From Jiangella mangrovi (GTDB lineage Bacteria > Actinomycetota > Actinomycetes > Jiangellales > Jiangellaceae), in assembly GCF_014204975.1 (NCBI RefSeq), contig NZ_JACHMM010000001.1:4526001-4590000 (forward strand): a stretch of DNA of 64,000 nt, written 5' to 3'. The notes below the pieces were generated by a model. It was not told where the DNA came from. It worked only from the letters and a program-made list of their open reading frames with translations, and did not search any database. This document shows positions 27,275 through 33,853 of the stretch, piece after piece. Positions within the stretch are counted from its first letter, which is position 1. Every line of letters starts with the position of its first letter. The translations under genes and the position numbers were made by a program.

Positions 27275-27348
27275 GGCCCGGTAGGCAAATTGGCAAAGCC
27301 GGCGCACTCAAAATGCGTTGTTTGCGGGTTCGAGTCCCGCCCGGGCTA
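27275..27348 (+). tRNA. tRNA-Leu(CAA), class I cloverleaf
   Basis: A complete 74-nt cloverleaf. The acceptor stem is GGCCCGG with CCGGGCT (one G-U pair), then U8 A9. The D-arm is GGC ... GCC with G18G19. The anticodon arm is GCGCA / CTCAAAA / TGCGT, with anticodon CAA at 27309-27311. A 5-nt variable loop follows, then the T-arm GCGGG / TTCGAGT / CCCGC and discriminator A73. The 3' CCA is not encoded (CCC follows). By anticodon it reads UUG (Leu), but bacterial leucine tRNAs normally have a long variable arm and this one does not. The A15-U48 Levitt pair is present, so the fold looks functional. Confidence 0.85.
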
Positions 27349-27704
27349 CCCCTGTGACTCACTTCCGGATCTGTCGGCGTACATGGATACGCCGTCCAGC
27401 GTGGCGACGCTGAACGTCGGCCGGCTGGGTGCGGCGCACCCAATGCCCATAGGGCCGGCCGTCCGCATCGCACTGGTCACCCTCGCGTGCGACCTGGTCG
27501 AGCTGATGCGCGGGTTCCACTACGGTGAGCTCTGCGACGCGGAATCGCCCGTGGCGGTCGCTGATCCAGGGCTAGCGGACCGCTACTCCCCCAGCTCTGG
27601 CCGGCACCCGTGGAGCCGGACCCGATCCCCCTCTTGCGGCTACCCCTCCCCCGTACCTAAGGTACCCCTACCGGGTATCAGTAAATGACGAGGGAGCCGG
27701 ACCG
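27349..27704. other. Intergenic stretch after the tRNA
   Basis: About 355 bases between the tRNA and the acetyltransferase gene. A frame is open across it from inside the tRNA, but its product resembles nothing I know and its start is not credible. Just before the acetyltransferase gene is the palindrome TACCTAAGGTA (27654-27664), which might be a regulatory site. I see no repeat of the tRNA 3' end, so there is no sign of an integrated element. Confidence 0.5.
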
Positions 27705-28181
27705 ATGACGAGCACGCTGCAGATCGAGATCGCCCACGCGACCGTCGAGGAGACCGCGGAGCTGACGGCCATGGTGCGCACCGCCCGTGCGTACGAGGGC
27801 GAGTACCGCGTGATGGTCGCGAACCAGACCATCGATGCCGCGTACATCGGGCGGCACCTGACCCGCGTCGCCCACGGCCCGGACGGCGCGATCCTCGGGT
27901 TCGCGACCCTGCAGGTCCCCGGACGGGGCGAGCCGGGCGAGGGCGAGCTCGACTTCATGTTCGTCGCCGAGGCCGCCCAGGGGCTCGGCATCGGCAGGCT
28001 GCTCATCGACGACGTCGTCGCCCACGCCCGGGCGCAGGGCCTGACCCGCGTCCACATCGTGTCGCACCCGCCGTCGGCCGGGTTCTACCGGCGCTGCGGG
28101 GCGCGCGACGTCGCCGTCATCGAGCCGTACGGACGCATCGGCTGGAGCCGTCCACACCTGGTCATCGACCTGGCCGGCTGA
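27705..28181 (+). CDS. GNAT-family N-acetyltransferase
   Basis: A 158-residue single-domain GNAT protein. The acetyl-CoA binding motif A is seen in LDFMFVAEAAQGLGIGRLLIDDVVAHARAQGL, with the Q/RxxGxG/A core as QGLGIG, followed by the motif B-like HPPSAGFYRRCGARDVA. It would transfer an acetyl group to an amine; the substrate is unknown. Start ATG preceded by GAGGGAG. It is convergent with the DUF4118 gene and stands alone. Confidence 0.88.
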   Translation: MTSTLQIEIAHATVEETAELTAMVRTARAYEGEYRVMVANQTIDAAYIGRHLTRVAHGPDGAILGFATLQVPGRGEPGEGELDFMFVAEAAQGLGIGRLLIDDVVAHARAQGLTRVHIVSHPPSAGFYRRCGARDVAVIEPYGRIGWSRPHLVIDLAG

Positions 28182-28200
28182 GCCGCCGGGCCCGGGTGCC

Positions 28201-28944
28201 TCAGGAGGTGACGACGACCGCGCCGACCTGCTCGGCCAGGGTGACAGCGACCAGCCGCTGCTCGAGGCCGGGCCGGCTGACCCGGGTGGCCGCCGTCAGG
28301 TAGAAGCGGCCGCGCACGACGCCGCCGGACTCCACGGGCAGCTCGATCTCGTCGTGCACCGGCAGCCCGTCGGTGTCGACGTCGAGCACCGTGCCGTCGC
28401 GGGCGACGGAGCCGTCGCGGTTCAGCCGCGGGTAGACCCGGCCATGGCCCGGACCCGGCTCGAAGCGGGCGCCGTCGACGTCGAGGACGGACGCGATCTG
28501 CCGGGCGACGTGCTCGACGATGGCGGACGGCGGCGCCGACCCGGACGCGACCAGCCCGGCCGAGGACACGACGCCGGCCAGGTAGCCCTCGCGCTGGCTC
28601 GCGCGGCCCTGCTGCCGCCGTCCCCACAGCGCGATCTCGGTGACGGCGAGCCCGGCCAGCGTCAGCAGCACGGCCGTCTCGACGTCGTCCCGGTCGTCGA
28701 TCGTGAAGGTCTGGTAGGGCCGGGTGAGGAAGAAGTCGAACCAGGCGGTGCTGGACAGGGCCGCCACGATCCCGGCCGAGCGCCGGCCCGTCGCCGCCGC
28801 GGCCACCACGATGAGCACCAGGACCAGGGCGGCGTTGGCGTTGGAGACGTCGTCGCGGACCAGCGCCAGCAGGGCGCACGCGGCCAGCGGCGCCGTGAAC
28901 GCCAGCGCGAGGATCAGGGCGAGCCGTCCATCCCGTGTCTCCAC
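28201..28944 (-). CDS. DUF4118-domain membrane protein
   Basis: A 247-residue protein. Residues about 10-110 contain four hydrophobic helices with the DUF4118 pattern known from the membrane part of KdpD-type kinases (ALVLVLIVVAAAATGRRSAGIVAALSSTAWFDFFLTRPY). The rest resembles a small GAF-like sensor domain, ending in LEQRLVAVTLAEQVGAVVV. No histidine-kinase domain follows, so it is a kinase-less relative; it may sense a signal or be a partner of a separate protein. The start is GTG. The neighbouring DUF1707 gene, 31 bp upstream, is on the same strand. Confidence 0.8.
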   Translation of the reverse strand: METRDGRLALILALAFTAPLAACALLALVRDDVSNANAALVLVLIVVAAAATGRRSAGIVAALSSTAWFDFFLTRPYQTFTIDDRDDVETAVLLTLAGLAVTEIALWGRRQQGRASQREGYLAGVVSSAGLVASGSAPPSAIVEHVARQIASVLDVDGARFEPGPGHGRVYPRLNRDGSVARDGTVLDVDTDGLPVHDEIELPVESGGVVRGRFYLTAATRVSRPGLEQRLVAVTLAEQVGAVVVTS

Positions 28945-28975
28945 CCTTCCATCAACCCTCCGCGCCGCGGCGGAG

Positions 28976-29581
28976 TCAAGGATCTTGACGGGTTCTTGAC
29001 GCCTTGCGCAGCTGCCGGCGACGGCGCCAGCCCGGCCGCCGCACGCTGATGCTGCCCATGCTGAGCGATCCCCCGACGGTGACGACGGCGCGCGGCGCGG
29101 CCGGGCGGTCCGGCACCTTGACGTCGACGCTGGAGAAGCGCGGCTCGACGTCGACCTCGACGGCCACGTCCTCGGGGACGACGAGGCGCAGCGACCCCGC
29201 CGACACCTCGACGTCGATGCGGACCGACGGCGCCGTGAACGTCGCCTCGGTGAAGTCGAGCAGCACCGACGACATCGACGACTTCACCGTGAGCCGCGCC
29301 GGCACGTCCCACCGGCCGACCCGCTGCACCGACGAGCCGTCGGCCCGGATGGCGGCGTCGGTCACCGGACGCACGACGACGCCGTCGTCACCGAGATCGG
29401 CGACGACGGCGTCGAGGTCGCCGCGCGTGCGCGCAGCGAGCGCGGAGCCCAGGCGGTCGTCCAGTTCGTCCAGGCCGAGCCGCCCGTCGGCGGCGGCCGC
29501 GCGGACCCGCTCGGCCACCTTCTCGCGCTCCGCGTCGGAGACGCGCTGCAGGGCGGCGCGCCGGTCGTCGTCATCGGCCAT
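28976..29581 (-). CDS. DUF1707 and cell-wall-active-antibiotic-response-like protein
   Basis: A 201-residue soluble protein. The N-terminal region (RVSDAEREKVAERVRAAAADGRLGLDELDDRLGSALAARTRGDL) is a clear DUF1707 domain. The C-terminal half (WDVPARLTVKSSMSSVLLDFTEATF, LRLVVPEDVAVEVDVEPRFSSVDVKV) has the beta-rich LiaF-like pattern often paired with DUF1707 in actinomycetes. No membrane segment is seen. These proteins are common but not well characterised; an envelope-stress role is suggested only by the LiaF similarity. Confidence 0.85.
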   Translation of the reverse strand: MADDDDRRAALQRVSDAEREKVAERVRAAAADGRLGLDELDDRLGSALAARTRGDLDAVVADLGDDGVVVRPVTDAAIRADGSSVQRVGRWDVPARLTVKSSMSSVLLDFTEATFTAPSVRIDVEVSAGSLRLVVPEDVAVEVDVEPRFSSVDVKVPDRPAAPRAVVTVGGSLSMGSISVRRPGWRRRRQLRKASRTRQDP

Positions 29582-29607
29582 GGCCGCGATCCTACGACCG
29601 CGACAGA

Positions 29608-29772
29608 TCAGCGCTCCTCGCGGAACTCCACGTGCCGCCCCGCGAGCGGGTCGTACTTGCGCAGCACCAGCCGGTCGGGGTCGTTGCGGCGGTTCTTCCG
29701 GGTGACGTACGTGAACCCGGTACCCGCCGTCGACCGCAGCTTCACGACCGGACGGAGATCGTTACGCGCCAT
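29608..29772 (-). CDS. rpmG: 50S ribosomal protein L33, cysteine-free paralogue
   Basis: A 54-residue protein ([20 protein letters not shown]..., ending HVEFREER), full length for L33. It lacks the two CxxC zinc motifs, so it is the zinc-independent (C-minus) form that replaces the zinc form when zinc is short. It lies 33 bp after the equally cysteine-free L36 gene on the same strand. A Zur-like site stands upstream of the pair, so both are probably derepressed together in zinc starvation. Confidence 0.95.
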   Translation of the reverse strand: MARNDLRPVVKLRSTAGTGFTYVTRKNRRNDPDRLVLRKYDPLAGRHVEFREER

Positions 29773-29805
29773 GTCACGTTCCTTCCTGTGGGAGTCGAGC
29801 CGTCA

Positions 29806-29928
29806 TCAACCCTGGCGAGCCTTCAGCCGCGGGTTCTGCCTGTTGATCACGAACAGCCGGCCGTGACGGCGGACCAGCTGCGAGCCGGGCTGGTTCTTCA
29901 GCGACCGGAGCGAGTTGCGGACCTTCAT
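29806..29928 (-). CDS. rpmJ: 50S ribosomal protein L36, cysteine-free paralogue
   Basis: A 40-residue protein ([20 protein letters not shown]..., ending NPRLKARQG), the typical size and sequence of the alternative bacterial L36. The C/C/C/H zinc ligands of the normal L36 are absent. It is the first gene of a pair with rpmG. The start at 29928 fits the family; longer in-frame starts would add a cysteine-bearing extension unknown in L36. Confidence 0.95.
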   Translation of the reverse strand: MKVRNSLRSLKNQPGSQLVRRHGRLFVINRQNPRLKARQG

Positions 29929-29945
29929 GGGGCACCTCTTCCTGA

Positions 29946-29960
29946 CGAGAACAATTCTCA
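29946..29960. promoter_or_regulatory. Zur-like operator of the rpmJ-rpmG pair
   Basis: On the minus strand the 15 bases read TGAGAATTGTTCTCG, a 7-1-7 imperfect palindrome with five of seven arm positions matching, close to the actinomycete Zur pattern TGAAAATGATTTTCA. It ends 18 bp before the rpmJ start. Zinc-responsive repression is inferred from the site and from the zinc-independent products. Confidence 0.65.
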
Positions 29961-30005
29961 TAACCGCAGAGGCGGCACAGTTGTTCCCATTCAGGCGGCG
30001 TCGGC

Positions 30006-30143
30006 TCACCAGTCTCGGCTCAGCGGATCCTGCTCGACGGCATCGTCGATCTCGCGCCGGAACCGGTCGGCGTCGATGGTCGCCGCGGTCCGGAACGCCG
30101 TCGCGATCTGATCACGCGGGACGAACATCTGTCGCTCGGTCAT
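30006..30143 (-). CDS. Antitoxin-like short protein, possibly a remnant
   Basis: A 45-residue frame starting [20 protein letters not shown] and ending [15 protein letters not shown]. The C-terminal pattern [16 protein letters not shown] resembles the toxin-binding end of small VapB/Phd-type antitoxins in actinomycetes, but the DNA-binding part is missing and no toxin gene is adjacent. It could be a truncated antitoxin or a spurious frame. The longer in-frame start (30218) adds residues without family resemblance. Confidence 0.4.
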   Translation of the reverse strand: MTERQMFVPRDQIATAFRTAATIDADRFRREIDDAVEQDPLSRDW

Positions 30144-30189
30144 GAGCCAGGGTGCACACAGTCGGCCCCAAGGCGCCACAACCAGTCCA

Positions 30190-30239
30190 TGATCATCCGA
30201 GAAAGGAGGCGCCATCACGCCCCTGAACTTGGATGATCA
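30190..30239. repeat. Inverted repeat TGATCATCC ... GGATGATCA
   Basis: A perfect 9-bp inverted repeat with a 32-base spacer (30190-30198 and 30231-30239). The core GATGATCA is shared with the longer inverted repeat at 47991-48042. The stretch 30144-30341 otherwise shows no gene. Confidence 0.5.
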
Positions 30240-30341
30240 CGGAGAAGGTCGGGTTACGAGCGACCTGGGAGGCGCCCTTCTCCAGGATCAACAGTGGCCG
30301 GGCCGGCGGAAATCCGCGCGCGCCCGCCGGGCCGCCGCTGC

Positions 30342-30347
30342 TACCGT
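30342..30347 (+). promoter_or_regulatory. -10 element of a leaderless leader peptide
   Basis: TACCGT fits the TANNNT form of the -10 hexamer and is followed after six bases by the ATG of the leader peptide. This spacing is what leaderless actinobacterial transcripts show, with the first base of the ATG as the start site. No convincing -35 is visible. Confidence 0.5.
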
Positions 30348-30353
30348 CGGGCC

Positions 30354-30407
30354 ATGCAGCAGCGTGTCCAGCTCACGACGACGCCGGAGTCCGTCCCGGC
30401 GCGCTGA
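30354..30407 (+). CDS. Threonine-rich leader peptide of the thrS-like gene
   Basis: A 17-codon frame encoding MQQRVQLTTTPESVPAR, with three consecutive ACG threonine codons (30375-30383). It starts six bases after a TACCGT hexamer, as leaderless transcripts do. A hairpin (CGCCGG 30382-30387 with CCGGCG 30396-30401) starts within the last Thr codon, and a strong attenuator-like stem follows the stop. The gene below is a threonyl-tRNA synthetase, so ribosome stalling at these codons when charged tRNA-Thr is scarce would be expected to relieve termination. This is inference from layout. Confidence 0.65.
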   Translation: MQQRVQLTTTPESVPAR

Positions 30408-30420
30408 CACCTGTCCACCC

Positions 30421-30447
30421 ACGCCCGGGGCGAGAGCCCCGGGGCGT
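30421..30447 (+). terminator. Attenuator hairpin before the thrS-like gene
   Basis: ACGCCCGGGGC (30421-30431) pairs with GCCCCGGGGCGT (30436-30447), an 11-bp GC stem with one bulge and a GAGA loop. It lies 13 bases after the leader peptide stop and 40 before the synthetase ATG. Placement and strength fit a transcription attenuator. Confidence 0.6.
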
Positions 30448-30487
30448 CGCCACGTGGTCACTCGCCCCCATCCACGAGGAGACCACG

Positions 30488-31699
30488 ATGCCCGACCACC
30501 GCAGGCTCGGCCGCGAACTGGACCTGTTCGACACCGACCCGCTCATCGGCGCCGGGCTGCCGTACTGGCTGCCCGCCGGCGCCGCCGTCCGCCACGCGCT
30601 CGAGGAGTACGTCCACGCCGTCGAGCGGCGGGCCGGCTATCGCCACGTGCATTCACCCGTGCTCGGCAAACGCGAGCTGTACGAGCTGTCCGGCCACTGG
30701 TCGCACTACAGCGACGACATGTTCCCGCCCATGGACGTGGGCGGCGAGCAGCTGGTGCTGCGGCCGAGCCTGTGCCCGCACCACGCGCTGATCTACCGGT
30801 CGCGCGGGCACTCCTACCGCGAGCTGCCGCTGCGCATCGCCGAGCTGGGCGGCATGTACCGGTCCGAGCTCTCCGGCGTGCTGGGCGGACTGACCAGGGT
30901 CCGGGCCATCCAGCTCAACGACGCGCACGTGTTCTGCGCCGAGTCCGACGCGGCGTCCGAGGCGGCCGCGGCACTCGCCCTGATCAGGAACGCGCACGCG
31001 GCCATGGGCATCCGCCCGGCGCGGCTGCGGCTCTCGCTCCCGGGCGACGGCGGCAAGTACGCCGGCGCGCCGTCGGCCTGGCAGCGGGCCACCGACCTAC
31101 TGGTCGACGTGCTGAAGGCGTCCGGCGAGGAGTACGAGGCCGAGGAGGGCGAGGCGGCGTTCTACGGCCCCAAGATCGACGTGCAGATCGCCGACGACGC
31201 CGGCCGCGAGTCGACCCTGTCCACCGTCCAGATCGACTTCCACCAGCCCGAGCGGTTCGGCCTCGAGTACGTGGGGCCCGACGGCGCCAAGCACCGGCCG
31301 GTCATGGTGCACCGCAGCGTCGTCGGCAGCATGGAACGGGCGGTCGCGCACCTCATCGAGGTGCACGGCGGCGCCTTCCCGCCCTGGCTGGCGCCGGTCC
31401 AGGTGGTGGTGCTGCCGGTGGCGTCGGAGCAGGACGCGGCCGCGCGAGCCGTGGTCGAGCGGTGCCTGGACGCCGGGCTGCGGGCCGAGGTCGCGGCGGC
31501 GGAGCTGGGCAGTCTCGGCGCCCGGGTCCGCGACGCCCGGCTGGTCCCGTACGTCGCCGTCGTCGGCGCACGTGAGGCCGACGGCGACGAGGTCGCGCTG
31601 CGGCTGCGCGACGGCCGGCGGCTCGACCCGCTGCCGTCGGCCGAGGCGGTGGCCCGGATCGCCGCCCGGGTGGGCGCTCACGCCGTCGACCTCTGGTGA
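30488..31699 (+). CDS. thrS: Short threonyl-tRNA synthetase lacking TGS and editing domains
   Basis: A 403-residue class II synthetase containing only the catalytic core and anticodon-binding domain; a normal bacterial ThrRS has about 640 residues with N-terminal TGS and editing domains. The zinc ligands are kept: Cys96 (LRPSLCPHH), His147 (LNDAHVFC) and His275 (VMVHRSVVGSMER). Motif 2 (MYRSE) and the catalytic YGPKID block are intact. The C-terminal 100 residues (WLAPVQVVVLPVASEQDAAA) are the anticodon domain. It should charge tRNA-Thr without proofreading serine. Start ATG preceded by GAGGAG. It may be a second, stress-induced or inhibitor-resistant copy. The leader suggests threonine-responsive control. 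Confidence 0.88.
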   Translation: MPDHRRLGRELDLFDTDPLIGAGLPYWLPAGAAVRHALEEYVHAVERRAGYRHVHSPVLGKRELYELSGHWSHYSDDMFPPMDVGGEQLVLRPSLCPHHALIYRSRGHSYRELPLRIAELGGMYRSELSGVLGGLTRVRAIQLNDAHVFCAESDAASEAAAALALIRNAHAAMGIRPARLRLSLPGDGGKYAGAPSAWQRATDLLVDVLKASGEEYEAEEGEAAFYGPKIDVQIADDAGRESTLSTVQIDFHQPERFGLEYVGPDGAKHRPVMVHRSVVGSMERAVAHLIEVHGGAFPPWLAPVQVVVLPVASEQDAAARAVVERCLDAGLRAEVAAAELGSLGARVRDARLVPYVAVVGAREADGDEVALRLRDGRRLDPLPSAEAVARIAARVGAHAVDLW

Positions 31700-31717
31700 C
31701 GACGGCGCCGCCCGCCC

Positions 31718-32314
31718 TCAGACCGGTGCCGGGACGGGGTCGCCGGGCGGCGTGAGCGCGGCCAGCAGCGTCGCCGTGATGGCGCCTGGCGCGGCATCGG
31801 CGGCGAGCCGGCCCGCGCCGAGTTCGTCGGCCGCCCCGTGCACGACGGTGTAGAAGACGGCGACCAGCCAGTCGGCGGGCAGGTCGGAGCGGAACACGCC
31901 GTCGGCCCGGCCGCGGTCGAGCAGTGAGCGCACCCGTCGCATGGGGTTCTCGTGCAGGTCGCGGATCCGCTCCGGGGGCAGCGCGCGCTGCGCCGCGACC
32001 AGCAGCATCCGCGACTCGTCGACGACCTGCCAGCTGGACCCGACCAGCCGGGCCAGCGCCTGCCGCGCGTCGCCGCCGAGGTCGACGGCGTCGAGCGCCT
32101 CGTGGGCGCGGGCCATGGCGCGGACGAACACGGCGTCGACCAGCTCGGTGCGCGACGCGAAGTGCCCGTAGAGCGTGACCCGCCCGACCCCGGCCGCCGT
32201 CGCGATGTCGGAGACGCTCGCGTCGGGATCACGGACGAGGCGGGCCCCGGCCGCGTCGAGGATCGCGGCGACGTTGCGCTGTGCGTCCGCCCGGCGGCCT
32301 GTCGTGACCGGCAT
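31718..32314 (-). CDS. TetR-family transcriptional regulator
   Basis: A 198-residue protein. Residues 10-58 are a TetR-type helix-turn-helix (NVAAILDAAGARLVRDP, SVSDIATAAGVGRVTLYGHFASRTELVDAVF); the rest is an all-helical ligand-binding domain. It is divergent from an MFS exporter gene, with a perfect palindrome in the shared control region, so it most likely represses the exporter and itself and is released by a drug-like ligand. Confidence 0.93.
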   Translation of the reverse strand: MPVTTGRRADAQRNVAAILDAAGARLVRDPDASVSDIATAAGVGRVTLYGHFASRTELVDAVFVRAMARAHEALDAVDLGGDARQALARLVGSSWQVVDESRMLLVAAQRALPPERIRDLHENPMRRVRSLLDRGRADGVFRSDLPADWLVAVFYTVVHGAADELGAGRLAADAAPGAITATLLAALTPPGDPVPAPV

Positions 32315-32331
32315 CGCCCGCTCCCATCTTG

Positions 32332-32388
32332 TCGAACACCTGTGTTCGAGTTACTGTACCGTGCAGAAGTCGAACACAGTTGTTCAGG
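32332..32388. promoter_or_regulatory. TetR operator and MFS promoter
   Basis: The palindrome TCGAACAC-CT-GTGTTCGA (32332-32349) is perfect. A second, partial copy (TCGAACACAGTTGTTCAGG) is at 32370-32388. The first overlaps a likely promoter for the MFS gene: TTGTCG (32329-32334), 17-bp spacer, TACTGT (32352-32357). Binding would block RNA polymerase for the exporter gene. Confidence 0.75.
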
Positions 32389-32400
32389 TTAGGAGCTGCG

Positions 32401-33831
32401 ATGAACGCCCACCCCACCGCCGCCGGCCGCTGGCGGCTCCTGGCGCTGCTCGGCGTCGCACAATTCATGCTGGTGCTGGACGTGACGGTGGTGGCGGTGG
32501 CCCTGCCCGACATCGGCGCGGAGCTGGAGCTCGGCCGCACGGCGCTGACCTGGGTCGTCTCGGCGTACACGCTGATGTTCGGCGGGCTGCTGCTGCTCGG
32601 CGGCCGGCTCGCCGACCTCGTCGGGGCTCGGCGCGTGGTGCTCGCGGGCCTGGCGCTGTTCACGACGGCGTCCCTGGCCAGCGGGCTGGCGTGGAACGCG
32701 GAGTCGCTGATCGGCGGCCGGATCGTCCAGGGCGCCGCCGCCGCGCTGCTCTCCCCCGCCGCGCTGTCGATCGTCGCGACGACGTTCCACGGGCTCGAGC
32801 GGAACCGGGCGCTCGGCGTGTGGTCCGCGCTGGGCGGCGCCGGCTCGGCGGCCGGCGTGCTGGTCGGCGGACTGCTCACGGCCGGGCCGGGCTGGTCGTG
32901 GATCTTCTACGTCAACGTGCCGGTCGGACTGGCAGTGCTGGCGCTGCTGCGGCGGCGGCTGCCGCTGACGCCGCCGGCCCCGGCGGGATCCGGCGGCGCA
33001 CGACGGCCGCGACTGGACGTGCCGGGCGCGCTGCTCGTGACGGCCGGCACCGCGGCGCTGATCTACGGCCTGGTCAACGCGGGCGACGACGGGTGGACGG
33101 CGACGCCGACGGTGGCGCCGGTCGCGGCCGCACTGGTCCTGTACACGGGGTTCGTCGCGCTGCAGCGCCGGCTCCGGGCACCGCTGATCGACCCGTGGCT
33201 GCTCACCCGGCGGCCGGTGCTGGCCGGCGTGCTGCTGATGCTGGTCGCGACCGGACTGCTGATCTCGTCGTTCTTCCTCGGCTCGTTCTTCCTGCAGCAC
33301 GTGCGGGGGTACGGCGCCTTGACGACCGGCCTGCTGTTCCTGCCGGTGGCGGTCGCGACGGCGGCCGGGGCCCACGCGGGCGGGCAGGCTGTCGGCCGGG
33401 CAGGCCCGCGTCCGGTCGCCGGCGTGGCTCTGGTCGTGGCCGCGGCCGGAGCGACCCTCGCCGCCGTCGCGACCACCCTGGCCGACCCGGGTGTCGGCGC
33501 GGCGGCGCTGGTCACCGGCATGAGCATCGCAGCGGCCGGGCTCGGCGCCGGCTTCGTCACCGCGACCACGAGCGCGCTGGCGCACGTCGACCACCACGAC
33601 GCCGGGCTGACGTCGGGCATCGTGAGCACGTTCCACGAGTTCGGCGCCGCCCTCGGCGTGGCCGTCGCCTCCAGCGTCGCCGCCGCGGACCTCGCGCCCG
33701 GCGCCGTCGGCACGGACGGGTTCACCGCCGCGTACACCGTCGGCGCTGTGGCCGCCGTCGTCGCCGCCGCCCTGGCGCTGCTGCTGGTCCCGGCCGGCCG
33801 CCCGGACCACGCCGCCATGCCCGTCCACTGA
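32401..33831 (+). CDS. MFS drug exporter, DHA2 (14-helix) family
   Basis: A 476-residue transporter. The first helix carries the DHA2 motif FMLVLDVTVVAVALPDIG, followed by WVVSAYTLMFGGLLLLGGRLADLVGARRVV (motif A) and the motif C-like LGGAGSAAGVLVGGLLTAGPGWSWIFYVNVPVG. It should expel a hydrophobic compound using the proton gradient. Start ATG preceded by TTAGGAG. The divergent TetR gene and the palindromic operator indicate inducible expression. Confidence 0.93.
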   Translation: MNAHPTAAGRWRLLALLGVAQFMLVLDVTVVAVALPDIGAELELGRTALTWVVSAYTLMFGGLLLLGGRLADLVGARRVVLAGLALFTTASLASGLAWNAESLIGGRIVQGAAAALLSPAALSIVATTFHGLERNRALGVWSALGGAGSAAGVLVGGLLTAGPGWSWIFYVNVPVGLAVLALLRRRLPLTPPAPAGSGGARRPRLDVPGALLVTAGTAALIYGLVNAGDDGWTATPTVAPVAAALVLYTGFVALQRRLRAPLIDPWLLTRRPVLAGVLLMLVATGLLISSFFLGSFFLQHVRGYGALTTGLLFLPVAVATAAGAHAGGQAVGRAGPRPVAGVALVVAAAGATLAAVATTLADPGVGAAALVTGMSIAAAGLGAGFVTATTSALAHVDHHDAGLTSGIVSTFHEFGAALGVAVASSVAAADLAPGAVGTDGFTAAYTVGAVAAVVAAALALLLVPAGRPDHAAMPVH

Positions 33832-33853
33832 TCCCCCGCCCCGCGGGCGGCGG

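Noticed and set aside
27290-27688. A 132-codon frame starting inside the tRNA
   Set aside because: It begins within a functional tRNA, has no recognisable domain and no ribosome binding site.
27349-27704. Possible integrative element at the tRNA
   Set aside because: No integrase and no second copy of the tRNA 3' end within the window.
30233-30487. An 85-residue N-terminal extension of the ThrRS
   Set aside because: It would read through the leader peptide and attenuator, has no TGS or editing sequence, and a good ribosome binding site precedes the ATG at 30488.
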